Source: Rhodocollybia butyracea
Lineage: Eukaryota; Basidiomycota; Agaricomycetes; Agaricales; Omphalotaceae
Length of the DNA: 64,000 bases
Assembly (NCBI GenBank): GCA_015501585.1
Contig: JADNRY010000244.1
Location: 1-64,000 of the forward strand
Direction: 5' to 3'
Positions 35,607-48,054 of the stretch are shown here, in pieces (position 1 is the stretch's first letter; each line of letters starts with the position of its first letter). The notes beneath the pieces were generated by a model. That model searched no databases. It had not been told where the DNA came from and worked only from the letters and a program-made list of their open reading frames with translations. The position numbers and the translations under genes were made by a program.

Positions 35607-36386
35607 ATGTTCACCTTCAAACTCATCCCGGGGTTGGTGGCACTCCTTGCTATTATTGATACATCTCTTGCAGCCCCACTGTCAAATATGTTAGTGAATT
35701 TGTTTCGAGTATCTATACATTTGCCCAATAATATTTGGATTTTTAGTACTTCAAGAGAAATGAGCAATGGATGTTACATGATCCTAACTCCCAACCCCAC
35801 AACTGATATGCTGAAAGTGGGTGACACTCGTCTTACTGGACCACTTTTCATACAACCAGAAGCTTCAGAGCTACTTTGCCAAGGGAACATACAAGATTGA
35901 AATTAAGTTTGGCGATGGAGCTGAAGCCCCCACTCCTCGCGACAAAGCTTATTCAACAGCCAATCCAAATTTCAAGTACGGCCTTTCTACTAGTAACCTG
36001 TTTGTGAACATTAAATAACTAGGACTGCGCAGATTTTCATATTCCATGGATGGATCCATGAAAAGTTGCGGAAAAAAAATTGAGTCACATATCTTGGAAG
36101 TCCCAGCACTGTCCAACCAGTCTCCCAAAGTTGTGGTTAAAAACGGCGGTAAGCTCGTTTAGCTTCTTGTCGTGACTTTTCCACTTGATAACTTCTGTCA
36201 ATTTAAGGCACAGAGTGGTATACCCTACTCCTTGGAACCAAAATCGACTCAGCTAGGGCTGCATATGATATTTTGAATGCTGAAATGGCGGACTTTGGGA
36301 AACAGAAGTTTACAGATACCAAAGAAGCAACGGATTGGGCAGACAAATTTTTTGCAAAAATCAAAGATCATCTCACTGTAGCTTGA
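35607..36386 (+). CDS. Small secreted protein, family unknown (one frame problem)
   Basis: ATG at 35607 with a clear signal peptide (MFTFKLIPGLVALLAIIDTS, then LAAPLSN). Intron 1 is 35690-35746 (GTTAGT..TTTTAG). Exon 2 reads SREMSNGCYMILTPNP, then GDTRLTGPLF. One base appears to be missing in the T run near 35847, after which the matching frame reads YFAKGTYKIEIKFGDG. A possible short intron follows near 36003-36035, then DGSMKSCGKKIE, and an intron at about 36150-36208 (GTAAGC..TTTAAG). The last exon encodes a helical tail (KEATDWADKFFAKIKDHL) ending at 36386. Roughly 220 residues. I do not recognise a domain. An extracellular role is inferred from the signal peptide only. Confidence 0.5.
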
Positions 36387-36639
36387 GCTGTAGGATAGAC
36401 ATATTGCTTAGGCTTGCACAGAGCCTATTGTTGAAGCAGGTATTGAAGTGAAATGTTCAAGTTGCACTCGAGATAAATATTGCAAATGACAGATGTGTTC
36501 ATTCTCTCAGTAGTTCATCTGATAGGAGACTTAGGATTGAGGTCGAATCAGAAATGTTCCATAAGTATCATCGCCATTTCTGCAGCCCCAAGACTCATAT
36601 GCTAAATCTCCCTCCGTAACCAGTGCACGGCTAAGAAAG

Positions 36640-37340
36640 AGTAAGTACTTTAAGCAACCGGAAAGTTGTGTGGCGTCAGTGGGTCTCGTACCTCGGGAAA
36701 CGCCACCAACACACCAACATCACCTTTCCCCTCGCCATCAAGTTATCTCGGCTGGATAGTGGCAGTGTGTTGAGAAACAAGCGGTGGGGAAACCTCTATA
36801 CAGAGGGGATCGAGTCAGAGGACAGTGAAAGCGAGGGGAAAAGAAGATTGCATAATGAGGTAATAGTATACTACAAGTATATATAGTCAAACAGAAGTAG
36901 ATGTAAGACAAGCGGAGTGGCCAGACAACCTTCGTCAACACAGTGGACTCCTCCCCTCCTTCATGATTCTCCTTCCTCCTTGTGAGTTCATTGAGTAGTG
37001 CTTAGTGGTACTCGAGTAGATACACTTCGATGTGTAAGTATTTCTAATGTACAAGTTTGTATCCTGTATCATACTTTGACTCTGTGTATTCAATATTGTT
37101 TAATTATAATCACTATAGCCTTTACACTCTTTCGCATCCTGCCGCAATCAACGACAACACCCAGGTCCTACACTATCTCTCCCATTTCTCAGATCAGCCA
37201 CAGGGGCAAGAAAATGGCGCTACGAGGGGGCCAGAACAAGGGATGTTCAAGTTCCCGGAAACTCAATTCACTCCGTTCAGTTCTTCGTGGAGCCACGCCG
37301 TTACACTCATATTCCGAGAGTGACGGGAGTACAGCCGATG
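36640..37340 (+). pseudogene. Repeated family fragments E0
   Basis: Rearranged pieces of the family: 36665-36760 matches the copy B region encoding the GSRTSTNTTN and LGW blocks; 37055-37130 matches the 3' flank (GTATCCTGTATCATACTTTGA); 37195-37260 matches the early block around GAAAATGGCGCTACGAGG. The order is not that of an intact copy. The last piece overlaps the 3' side of the hydrophobin gene on the other strand. Confidence 0.5.
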
Positions 37341-37757
37341 GAGACGAGACCCTCCGTAGAGTGTGCGTCAGTACTGGAGTCATAAAACATTCGCTATACT
37401 GTTACCAATAGTTGAGGGGCCTGTGCAGCACAGAGCTTGAGAATCGCTACAGAAGCAATGACTCTTAGTACCAAGCTTTGAAGAAGATACAACTGGAAAA
37501 CAGGCTTACCAGCTACCAGAGTAAGGGCCAACGGGGTAGCAAGTAAGACCTATGAGCCCGTACAAACTGCTGATGTCGACGCCTATGATTGAAAGGACCT
37601 CAAGGGTTGTGGAGCTAGAGGCGGCTTGGGCAACATCATCTTCGACGGTGGCGCAGCACTGAATAGGGCCGACGGGGCAGTCGCTGGCGGGCGGGAAGTC
37701 AGTGGCACCCGCGAGAGTAGTGAGGGCGGCGGCGACAAAAGCGAGTTTCAACTGCAT
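37308..37757 (-). CDS. Class I hydrophobin (last junction unresolved)
   Basis: ATG at 37757 with signal peptide MQLKLAFVAAALTTLAGA. The eight-cysteine pattern is visible: SDC, QCC, LTC, GSC, LCC and IGC. Exon 1 is 37757-37510, the intron is 37509-37447 (GTAAGC..TGTAG), and exon 2 is 37446-37406 (CDSQALCCTGPSTIG). Exon 3 starts near 37351 with GLVSIGCTPVTLGI and stops at 37308. The intron between exons 2 and 3 (GTAACA..CGGAG, branch-like CTGAC) leaves the reading frame off by one, so there is either an extra base in the GGG run at about 37350 or a damaged gene. Without the third exon the eighth Cys would be missing. Hydrophobins are secreted and self-assemble on hyphal and fruit-body surfaces. 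Confidence 0.75.
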
Positions 37758-38440
37758 GATAAGTAGTGGTGAGAAGAATAGTACTTGAACGACGACTGCT
37801 GGTTGTTCGAGGGAAGACTTTCTGTCATCTTTGAAGAACATTTATATCATTCTGTTTGAATAGTATCATTAGCGCATGTCTTGCGTAAGCTGTAGTACTA
37901 GTAGCCTGTCACTGTTTGCATTCCCTATGTTGGTCTTGCCGTCGAAGGACATATTTTGTTACTGAACCTGACATGGGCTGTCGATATTGGTCCGGACACA
38001 CCAGCCAGATATGATGTTGAGCCTACATCTCGGGACTTGAAACATCCACACTTTTGGACAGTAGTCCATCCAGTTTCGGTAATTTTGGATTAGGAACCCG
38101 GCCTCGAGAATAACACCCCCAGTCAGTCTTGGAAGGGGGCCAATCTATTAAAACTTGACATCGCTTGACATCACTCAAATCTCAAGCCTTCACTCAAGTC
38201 TAATGTGTTGATAAGATAAAGATCGTCAGTACCGATTTTTGAAAGCCCAAACGATGGCTGAGCAGCATAGTAGCTCTCACTTTCCCTATCTAGTGACACT
38301 TCGCGAGTGTGTACTCAATCAACCCCTTGAACAGTTGCACTGGGTATTCCAGCAACTCAAACTCAACTAGAAGCGAACCGCTCGTGCCTTCTCGAATCTC
38401 CATCGTATCGATATCATCAAAATTGAATTTTTAAGTGCGA
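37758..38440. other. Intergenic upstream of the hydrophobin
   Basis: No gene seen. It should include the hydrophobin promoter, read on the minus strand. Confidence 0.45.
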
Positions 38441-40560
38441 TTTTATATCATCCTATAGCAGACTTTCCCCGAGTTACTAATGCAGGAGCTCGAGGTGGAG
38501 CTCGGTGGGGTCGGATGATTGTCAATGTCTGCGGCCAATCTGCGGGGATTGTTCATAGTCAATCCGGGCCGATGCCGCGCCAGGAGTAAGCGCGCGCTTA
38601 TCCAAGCTCTCGTCAAAACTTTCACAGTGGCAAACGAGGCGTCCGAGGACCGATGGAGGTTGACTGGAGGGATGAAATGAGATGAAGTTCGAGGCAAGTA
38701 CCTGCGCACATAACCATGAAATGCTAAACGTGCATTCTAGCAGAACAACTTTAGCACATAACCTGGCCTCGAACACGAGTCAAAGGGTGCCAATCCCTCT
38801 TTCGCATTTCACTGTTCCTGCATTCCTGCATTGATATCCGTGCCGCAGCAACAGACATTGGAATTTCGCGTGATCGTCTCAGACATTCCTCCGAATAGAA
38901 CTACAACCTCTCCGTTTACGCCCTCGCCCTCGCCCTCATCCCCGTTCTCATTCATATCCACGCCAGTATTGTCACCATCCCTGCAGCCTTAAGACTCACA
39001 AGCTAGTTCTCCTTTGCACAATCATTAAATAATGCCCAGCCAAGAAAGAAGCAACGCGGTGTTGATACGATGGCGTCTCGTGCCTCTGGTGTAATTGGGA
39101 ACATGATGAGCACGCCAACATCACAGGCACCTTTCCCCTCTTCATCGACATCAATTCATCCTCGGCTGGACCCCTCCACTCGTTCCGGGTCTCCCTCCAT
39201 GTCGTCCCCCTCTCACTCTTCTCTCCTTCTCAACAAACATTGCTATCTTCAGTCTCAACCCAAGTCTTTTCAGCCATAAGTGAGAGTCTTCTACTCCTTT
39301 GTCTTCGTCGTCCCAGATACATTCAACGACTCACTGATGCCCCAATTCTCATTTGCCATGCATTTCGTCGCTTTCGGCATACACACTCTTGCCTTATACA
39401 CCTAGTCGGGGTCGTGGTAGATCCATGTGAGATTCAACCTCTCCAATGCAGTTCACAGAGGCGCACCTATCATATCTTCACGCTCATATCCTGCGGTTCC
39501 CCATACCTCACCAGCCCCAAATCACACAGGACTAGATCTGCGCCTTGTTGGACACGCCCCATTCCTCTCTCCCGCTCAACCTACTCCGCAGTGGCTTGAT
39601 GCGACATCGGCTGGACCCAGCCAGCAGCAATCATACGAACACAAACCCTCCAAAGTTGCTGGTAAGAAGAGAACGAGGGCCTCGGAAGATTTCTAAAAGA
39701 ACAACTTCAAATGTTCCAGTGCTTGTTCATTCTGTGATGGTAGCAGCACTTGCATCTCCTATAGTAATTTGATCTCATTTGGGGTCACCAATATCCCCTA
39801 TCACGCAGGTGAGTACTTAATCAATCACTTCTCTGCTATCGTTAACATTGACCAAAAACCTCTATTTTATAGTGGCCAACCCAACGTCTCACGCACCTTC
39901 TACCACCACCCCACCATGTCCCTCACCCCCCCTCCCCCTCGAAATCGCCGCCATTCACAAGTTCCAATGTCTACCGTCCCTCCTCAATGCCCTCAACCCA
40001 ACAACCCCAACACTGCCTCCGATCCTCCACCCACAGTCGCTTCCCCAATCCAATGAGCCAACAAACACCATCAACACCAAATCCTCGCTAATCAACGCTT
40101 CCGAAATGAACAACGCACCCGTGATGCTCTAATAGCAAGGGAAGCACACAACGTCGTACGCGAGATGGAGTTTGAACACAAATACTTGGTATCAGAAGAT
40201 TTAGAGAAAATTGTTGACCTTAATGAGTGGCGATACCCTGAGGAGTCGAGTTATGTACCTTATGTACCTATTGGTGTTACTATGCCTTTGGTAACAGGCC
40301 CGAAAGTGCTGTCGAAGAAGGCGGGGTCTGGGCTTGTGTCCACCACAGAGATGGATACAGAGCGTGGGGTGGGAATTGCGCCTGATGAGTTGGGGTGAAT
40401 GTTGGGGTGAATGGGGATGGGTTACTGTTGATTTACAGAGTTTCTCATCGATGAGCCAGCTGTGGATGAGGATATTTAACTACCATAATGGACAAGTCCT
40501 GAGTTCATTTAGTGAATCGAATCATTTCAAATGTGTATTTCTAGCCTAAGTAATATGTTG
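38441..40560 (+). pseudogene. Repeated family, copy E
   Basis: Upstream family sequence from 38455, including the GGGCCGATGCCGCGCC block and the 14 bp palindrome TAAGCGCGCGCTTA at 38587-38600. The family start codon is CTG here (38763 region, CTGGCCTCGAAC), where copies B, C and F have ATG. A large deletion removes the early block. Later parts are recognisable: the LGW-like stretch near 39165, QQQSYEHKPSKVAGKKR near 39620, intron donor GTGAGTAC near 39809 with an acceptor at about 39873 (TTATAG), and MEFEHKYLVSEDLEKIVD near 40165. Frame breaks are frequent. It is a pseudogene. Confidence 0.6.
38587..38600. promoter_or_regulatory. 14 bp palindrome TAAGCGCGCGCTTA upstream of copy E
   Basis: A perfect palindrome directly after the conserved GGGCCGATGCCGC block. 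It is identical to 55323-55336 upstream of copy F. Confidence 0.45.
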
Positions 40561-41808
40561 TTCTATTACCAGTTATTTAAAGATGGCAGATAAATTGACT
40601 AAATGGGCAAGATCACCAAGATGCGGATCGACCGCCGCGCCTAGCTTGAATCGAGCCAGCTCATTGCGCGTTGGATGCCCGCCACCTCTCAGTAAACAAG
40701 CTCAGTGCTTGTTGAAACTGATAAGGAACAGTGAAGACTCCAGGTAACAATAAGCTTGCAGGAGCTGTGTGAAAATTGACTGTAGTTCCGTTCGAGGACA
40801 GCAGAGATTGAAGCCATCAGCTTTGATGCGTGCTAGCAATGGTAGTGAAGATATAGCTTAAGAAGGGACATCTTGTGTTTTGATACCCTTGTAATAGTTG
40901 GTACATGCCTTGTTTTCTTACATTATCAAATTGAGATCGCTGGTACAAATATTGTAGTGGCTCAGTAGTACTACTAAGTACATAGATGCTCAAATATGTG
41001 TGATGATATGTGTGCCTGGTTGCTGGCGGGCTGACCAGAAACCAAGAAGTTATCATTGCCTACACGGTATTTCTATTTTTTCGGCTTAAACATTCAAATA
41101 GATACATCCCTACTGCTTTTGGTGCACAATGCACATATCTCTTCAATTTAACATCTTCAAGCATTTTACTGCATCCTTAGCAGCAGTATGTCACTATTTA
41201 CATGTAGATTTGAGGTGCAAAAACACAGAAAGTAACTCACAAAATCCAATGCATTCAATTTGTTACGGTATGCCAGCATTGAAGCTGGCTCGCCGCTCGC
41301 GATTTGTACATTAAATCAGACTAAATTGCGAGGCGGCCTCTTCCTCAGCCATCCTTAAATTGACCTTAAATTCCTGTGAATTTATCGGCTAGCTTAAATT
41401 CGAGCTTATTCTCTACTTATTGCAACTTATCGCCCTAGAATTCTACTTACTGAGGTCAGTCTTGACTTTGGAGCAGAAGGCTCATGAAGTCTGAGCTTTA
41501 GTACATTGAATTGTAGTAAGTTTCTTCTGGTGCACTGCTCTATCTTGTATCTCTCAATACTTTTATTATGCTGAGCCTTGAGGTGACAGCCATGTCTTGT
41601 ACGCGTCCTTACGCGTCCTAAAAAAGTGTCACATGACACGTGTTTAAAGCGCATCTTTAGTATCTAAATATTACATCTTTTCCTCATACTGAAGAAGTGC
41701 AACACACTGACTTTGTGCTTGAGTATCCTGGTACTTGCCATAACCATATTTTAAAGTACTAGTATCTTGATTGTGAAGCAATGTAGAAAAGCTCGGTAAA
41801 GCTGGCAC
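40561..41808. other. Intergenic, no gene seen
   Basis: Only short, unsupported open frames. No clear repeats beyond the 3' flank of copy E. Confidence 0.45.
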
Positions 41809-44282
41809 ATGAAACCTTGCCATGCTGGAGTGATCGGCTTTATCTCACTTCTCTATTTATGTCCAATGGGCTCAAAAAATCTCAGTGCGAAGAAAGCTTC
41901 TGGAAAACTCAAGAACAAAAAGTCTTCTATTGATTTGACTGGAAAAACATTTTCTGCACTTTGTAAAGAAACAGCAAAGAATGCGAAAGGAATACGATCT
42001 GGGAATACCAATACAGCATATGATGGTATCATCAAAAGGATGCGAAATTGGCTAAAAGACTTTATCAAAGGGCAGAACCAAGCGCAAACAAGGGGTGAAG
42101 AGGTTGACCTGGATGTAGGCTTTGAAGAGCCTGTGGATTCAGAACTTATGGACCCGAGTTTGGCACATGTCTCGAGGGTACTCCGGTCAAATGTACACCT
42201 GAAGCACTTGCCATGTTCATGAGCTGGAAATGCTTTGACGAGGAGAAGGGAAAGTCGACAGCTGAACAGATTCATGCTGGATGGAAGCACCATTACAAAC
42301 TTCTGTGCGTGATACATTTAATCTTTATTTCTGCCTTTGAATGGGCACCTTCAGTGATGGAGACAAGTATCGCGGGCCCTGGAAATATGATATGCTGATC
42401 AACGAATGGACCGGAAATCCTTGCAATTCATCGACAGTGACAGATATGCTTGAGGCCTGCAAACGCAAAGGTGGCGAATCAGAACGACATCATTCTAAAC
42501 CAATGAGCATAGTTCTGATGGAAAAGGTCTACTCATGGTCAATTGTAGTCTGTCCCGATGACTACCTCGTTGTGGATGCTGTATCACTTGCATTCAAAAA
42601 TGCGACATCTATGATATCGTGCATTTGCTTCAGTCGGTTTTACGATATGGACGCGGTCAGTCCACTTTCCATCAGAACACCTACCCTGTAAATTTATGTT
42701 GTTCCCAGAAATGCTGAAACAAGCCACCTTCAAGCGAAACATGTTGACCTTGACCCTCTTCCTCGACCAGGTGCCACGCCAACCGATCCACCCTTCATTC
42801 AACTAAACCTCCGAGACCGTAAAAAACTGGCAAAAGAGGGAAGGCAAGAATGAAACTCAACTTAGTGGTATTCAACTCAGCTCAACTGTACTATCACAAA
42901 AGCTAAAGGCCTTTTTTAGGACATCAGTATAACTGCTACCCTCAGAAAAATCGTGCAATCTGTGTTTATACACATCTTCAAATATGGATGATGTTCAGTG
43001 AAATGCACATTCTGCAACGGAAGTACGAACCCGATGATTTCATTTTTCCAACTATCAATGCAAATGGGGTCACGGTCCAGTCAAGACAGCCTATTACGCC
43101 TGATGCTGTCCAGAAAATGATTAGTGAATTTACGCACTCTGCAGGCCTAATTGGAGCACTTACTACACATTGTTTTCGTCGGGGAGGAGCACAATTCAGG
43201 TTCATGTTTGCTCCCATTGGTGAGAGATGGACACTTGCGCAAATTCGTTGGTGGGGAGGATGGGCACCAAATGAAAAGGTATTGTACTGACTTTCTTTTT
43301 CAAGTGCTTGTCATGTGTTAATTCGGGACTAACTGTCATAACAATATAGCGCAACACCCTGATTCGGTACCTTCTGGATGAGCTCAACACGTACAAAGAA
43401 GATCACAGTGATGCCTTGGCTCCTCTAGATCGCAGAGCTTCTGAGTCACATGCTGGTGAGGCTGCGGAGATGTCTCCACTCAGCACTTCTGAAGGTCATG
43501 CACTCTTCAACCTGGTTGATCAGAGTATCAAGACCCAGTTCAGTGCGGCTTTTCCTTGTCTCGCTTCGGGAGGGGCTCCACAGAGCTTTGGCTTTAATTC
43601 ACAGCTGTTTATTCCCTCTTCACTTCCAGTCCCGCATCAACAGTCCCCCTATGAATATTCGCACTTTGCAACTCCTCCGCCCAAAGCTCATTATTCTCCA
43701 CCCACTTTGGTTCCTTTAAGTTTTTCACAGACATACTCGCATCAGTTTCCTGTTTCGGCTCTCGCTTTTTCAAGTACCCCCGGTTTTGCATCAAAAACTT
43801 CTCCAACATCTTACACAACTGGTCCTTCCAAGGCCACTTATTCGCAATTAGCAACTACAGGTCCTCCAAAGTCAGGTAGCATCTTACTACCAGGCTTAGC
43901 TCATCTTCCTGTCATTCCAAAAATCTCTCCTGGTCCTGATGCATGGAAACAGGTTGTTCTTGACTGGGACAAGACAGATCCCACACGCGACCATCACTAT
44001 GCGCTGAAGGATTGGAAGCCTGAGTGGGCAAAAGAAACAAGACTTTCAACTCATTATGGTCAGCATAGGATGATTGCACTTGAATTCATTGATTTGTTTG
44101 TGTATCCCTTGTCTTACTGTTACTCACTGTGCTAAATTACTATCAGTTTTGGGCGAGACAAGGCAGCTTTTGTTGCAGCATACCCTATGCATGGCATCCA
44201 GCAGTTAGTGCTGGCCATTCGACGTTCACACCAGGATCAAGGCTTAGCGAAACGGCGTAGAGGAAAGCATACCATAGCATAG
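41809..44282 (+). CDS. Tyrosine recombinase (Crypton-like), with a frame break
   Basis: ATG at 41809, or more likely the in-frame ATG at 41866 (MGSKNLSAKKASGK). The N-terminal part is basic and helical, with SGNTNTAYDGIIKRMRNWL as a likely DNA-binding/core-binding domain. A one-base shift occurs near 42195, then TPEALAMFMSWKCFD. An intron runs about 42305-42351. The catalytic set is readable: the first Arg in RNAETSHLQAKHVDL (about 42711-42755), HxxR in THCFRRGGAQ (about 43165), Trp in WWGGWAPNEK (about 43250), then an intron (to about 43350) and the likely nucleophile Tyr in TLIRYLLDEL. The tail is P/S-rich, followed by a short intron (about 44096-44146) and a basic end (AKRRRGKHTIA). The family cuts and rejoins DNA through a 3'-phosphotyrosine and moves Crypton-type elements. 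Whether this copy is active is doubtful given the shift and unclear joins near 42680 and 42900. Confidence 0.7.
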
Positions 44283-44833
44283 GCAACAGTGATGATTAGA
44301 CTAACACTACCTTATTGTCTCATTAATTTTAACGTATCATACAATATTCATTGAAACGGAGTGATATTCAACCCAGCTACAGTACAGTACATCTGACTGG
44401 TGAGAATAAGAGATATGAACTATTGGTACATGACAATTGCATTACCCAGGTGAGCAGGGTGTCAGGCTTCACCACAGACCAGGCCAGACAGGTGCAAGAG
44501 AAAACTCCATCCAGCGACGAAAGGCCAGTGCGAATCAAACAGGTAGTATCCCAAATCACTTTGGGGGCAGGCTGGGCCTTTGTTTGGTCACAGAAGGGGA
44601 GCGTAGCCCATTTAGCTATTGAGAATGCCACCATGTCTGTCATCTGGGGTGTTTGGCAGCAGCTGCCAATACAGCGTGAGCACTAGAAGAAAAAGGGACA
44701 ATGATCAGGCTCTTCATTCACAGACAATTGTGACAGGCTCACCATGAAAAAAAAATACCAGCACCAGCTCATAGCCCACTCATGCTACTTCTTCAGCTTG
44801 AGCCAGCATCTACCACATACCACATGTTGTCAG
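44283..44833. other. Intergenic
   Basis: No gene seen between the recombinase and the minisatellite. Confidence 0.4.
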
Positions 44834-44945
44834 GCATCCATCGAATCAGGCGTCCATCGAATTCAGGCATCCGTCGAATTCAGGCATCCATCGAATTCAG
44901 GCATCCGTCGAATCAGGCGTCCATCGAATCAGGTGTCCGTCGAAC
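44834..44945. repeat. Minisatellite, unit about 16-18 bp
   Basis: About seven imperfect head-to-tail units of the form GGC(A/G)TCC(A/G)TCGAATTCA, with the TTC part absent in some units. Confidence 0.85.
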
Positions 44946-44984
44946 CTCGTTCATCCTACCGCACGTACCCTTGGGCCTAGGGAT

Positions 44985-45265
44985 TATATGTTCCCTATTA
45001 GGTTTACTCAGTTGAAGCCAGATAAAAATGAACGGCTTACCTCCTATTCACGCATGCTATCCCCACTTGTGCTACTTCTTCACAGCATCCACTGCATACC
45101 ACATGTTGGGCATCCATCGAGACTCATTCATCCTACTGCATACCACATGTTGCGCATCCATCGAGACTTGTTCATCCAACCGCACCTTATACGTTCCCTA
45201 TTAGGTTTACTCAGTTTGAAGCCAGATAAAAACCCAACAACTTACCTCCTGTACACACATGCTAC
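44985..45265. repeat. Tandem duplication, about 200 bp offset
   Basis: The block GTTCCCTATTAGGTTTACTC..GAAGCCAGATAAAAA..CTTACCTCCT occurs at about 44990-45060 and again at about 45193-45262. Between the two copies is a smaller repeated piece (CCACATGTTG.GCATCCATCGAGACT, twice). Confidence 0.75.
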
Positions 45266-45984
45266 GATATCCATACAGTAGATCTAGGGAGGCATGGAAA
45301 GAGGAGTGAGCCTAATGAGAGCCATCATAAGCTTTGTACTCACCTTATAGCTGACCTAGAAAAGCAATGGTAGACCTGTATCAAGGGCAAACAAGAAGAA
45401 AAAACTATCAGCTCGGAAGTAGAAGTTGCAAGGGGAAGAGAGTACTGTACCATAGAATTGACACCATAGGATTGACACGCGAGCACAGATAGCGAGAGAA
45501 AGCGTAAATGTGCGAGAGCGCAGCGAAAGGAAAAGGAGAGGAAGAAGAGAAACGGCGCGGCGGCAAACAAACAGAGCGGGCACGTGAGAGAGGCCGGGGC
45601 GAACCGCGCTCGTGATTTATGGAATTAGAAAGGGATGCCGAAATTGAATCAGTGACATCAGGCAAACCAGCGCCGGCATCAGCGGCAGCGGCGACCGCGG
45701 GAACAATGTTTTAAATTCTCAGCAATAAGTATACTAGTATTCTTTTTATTCCTTTCTCCCCTTTTTCGAACAATGAGTTCAAGGAGCCCTCCCATCCCAA
45801 CACCAATAATGTATCCTAGTACAGCGAACCATCCTAACTACCAATCCACCTAGCCCACAAGCACTTCCCATCCACATCCCACCGCTGGGTTCTTCCAGCG
45901 GTGCAAATATGCTCACGCTATATATTGTTGTCTCAAAGGGCGTATCCGCCTAGTCAAATAACACCGGCACATATATTTTGCCGC
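45266..45984. other. Intergenic
   Basis: No supported gene. The minus-strand open frames at 45340-45665 have no ATG-to-motif support. Confidence 0.4.
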
Positions 45985-46117
45985 GCACCCCATGCGTATG
46001 GAAAGCAAGAAGGGCCTGCCACGTCGGATCATCATTTTTGACGTAGCCGAACTGATGGTGCCAAATTGGGACATGGACCTCGGGCACTCATTGTAATTAT
46101 GTAAATCTAATCCTATT
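45985..46117 (+). repeat. Inverted repeat, left arm
   Basis: It matches the reverse complement of 48055-48175 over about 120-130 bp, with strong identity across GAAGGGCCTGCCACGTCGGA and GTAGCCGAACTGATGGTGCC. The outer side begins TATTTTGCCGCGCACCCCAT, related to the ends of the element at 53745-54540. Confidence 0.75.
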
Positions 46118-48054
46118 TATTTATCGCCACCGTTTACAAATATCTTCTCGTTACTCTCTTCGTTGAATGCCCTAAGTTAAGAATACAAGGCTAAAATACA
46201 AGGCTAAGTGCCCTGTGTATGCTGGAACAGATAGAACGTGTCGCGTCCACCTGTCCATCACTGAAGCCAGGCCACGTGATGGAAAGTACACTAGATTAGC
46301 CTGTACATAGCATAGTAGCTTAACCTAATACTACCAGCCTTGGGCATACTGGCAGTGGACCCCTTCCTCTCTAATACTTACCCATGACTATTCAATACCG
46401 TCGGAAACAATAATCAAAGCACTACCCATATACTTAGTACTGTTTCCAAGTCTTCCAATTAGTACTCTCAGCAGAGCTACATGATACAAAATGCAAGGCC
46501 AGCTTCAAAAAAATCACAGCCTGATGAACCGGATCCTGAAATGTGATGAGTTTAACTAATTATATGCCCACTAAATCTGAAGTCATAATTGCCTGCAGGT
46601 CCAGTAATAGAAACTTGTGCTCAAAGTTAATTGTAGTCCAGCCATGATCCTTGCCATGATCTCCAGTACTTGTGTCACTATTTTAAACTAAACTGAAAAA
46701 TCTGTGCAGATCTCAGTTCTCTTCTAGCTCTCAAACAAACATCTCCATATTCTTCTCCCTTGTGAAACTAGTTAACTCGCTATCCCCGACTCCAGTGGCA
46801 CATTGAGTGAAACAACTGCCAGGATGCAAAGCCAAATCTACTCTATATTAAGTACAATGACTCGGTAAAGTAATTTAGCAAATGATAAAGGAAAAATACT
46901 TATTTAGTACCGACGGAATACGGATAGAGAAAGGGAGAAACATTGCCCATGCGTGAATGTGATAGCGGGAGCCAAACTCCCCTGACACAGACCATACAGA
47001 TAGTCGACATCCCTGTAGGCTGTCATGAGCACAGTACCTTTTATCATCCAGTCAGTGACAGAACAGCTGGTAAATACTTTGCTGTGGTCATGGCAAGTGT
47101 GATTTGCCAGACTACATATACAGTTGTGCATGTAGTTGGCATGTAGCATGACTTGTAAGTAAGTACTATGGATTTACAGACTTACTAAATAGGTAAGTAA
47201 TAGTTACTTATTTCGACAAATCATTTATTCATTTTAAACTTCTTACTTGTATTTCAAGGACTAATACTTAAAACGAGTCCTTGGACTCTTTCATCACCTT
47301 CTAATAAGCCTTATCATCTCTCTAGTACTTGCACACTTGTTGGTACTTGTAATCTCATAAGATCTCACTAGAAGACCTATTCTCACTTAGAATACTTCGG
47401 GCCTTGCTTTGAAACTTTCCCACCTTGAATAGATTGGACTTGGTTCAAGTGTATACATGAGCTGGCTCAAACTAGTGGATGCTGACCTTCCCTCGAAAAT
47501 TGAAGGTCAGAGTGGCTAGTCTAGACTGGCCCTCCTACACGGGAGGAGGGGCCGCCCACTTTCCCAGTCCAGCACCTCTACTACCTCCGAGTCGGTCCTC
47601 ACCAGTGTCCCAACGGTGTCACATTGGGTCTCACTTATACGCTTGCCGCTGTGCAGTGATATCACCCCCCTGGTCTTCAACCATCCCCGGCAAAAATGCT
47701 GGGTCTTCACGGCGGCCCCGTCTTGGGCCCGTCACTTCACTATTTGAAACTCTTCAGTTTCTGTTAACCAATAGTTAGCTTACTTGTCACACATTTACCA
47801 ACACGAGTTGTTGTACAGTTGTGTACACTGAAGTTAGATTACTTTTCAAGTTCACAGCTGTTTCCAAAACTTCCTGGCAGAGGAGCATCAACATAGCAAG
47901 TTGTACTTGGATGAACTATAACAGTCTAACAGATACCCGATGAATGTGAGGCCATAGCATTAGTTATTTAGCATTAACAGTGATAGACTAGCTTAAGGAA
48001 TTATTGACTTCTTAATTGACGACAAGAACAGTGCTGATGAATAAATAGCAGTAT
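46118..48054. other. Spacer between inverted-repeat arms, no gene
   Basis: About 1.9 kb of A/T-rich sequence. No transposase or other protein is recognisable. The open frames at 46904-47149 and 47479-47778 show no motif. Confidence 0.45.

Noticed and set aside
47479..47778. Proline/serine-rich open frame
   Set aside because: It lies in the spacer of the inverted repeat, overlaps an antisense open frame and shows no domain.
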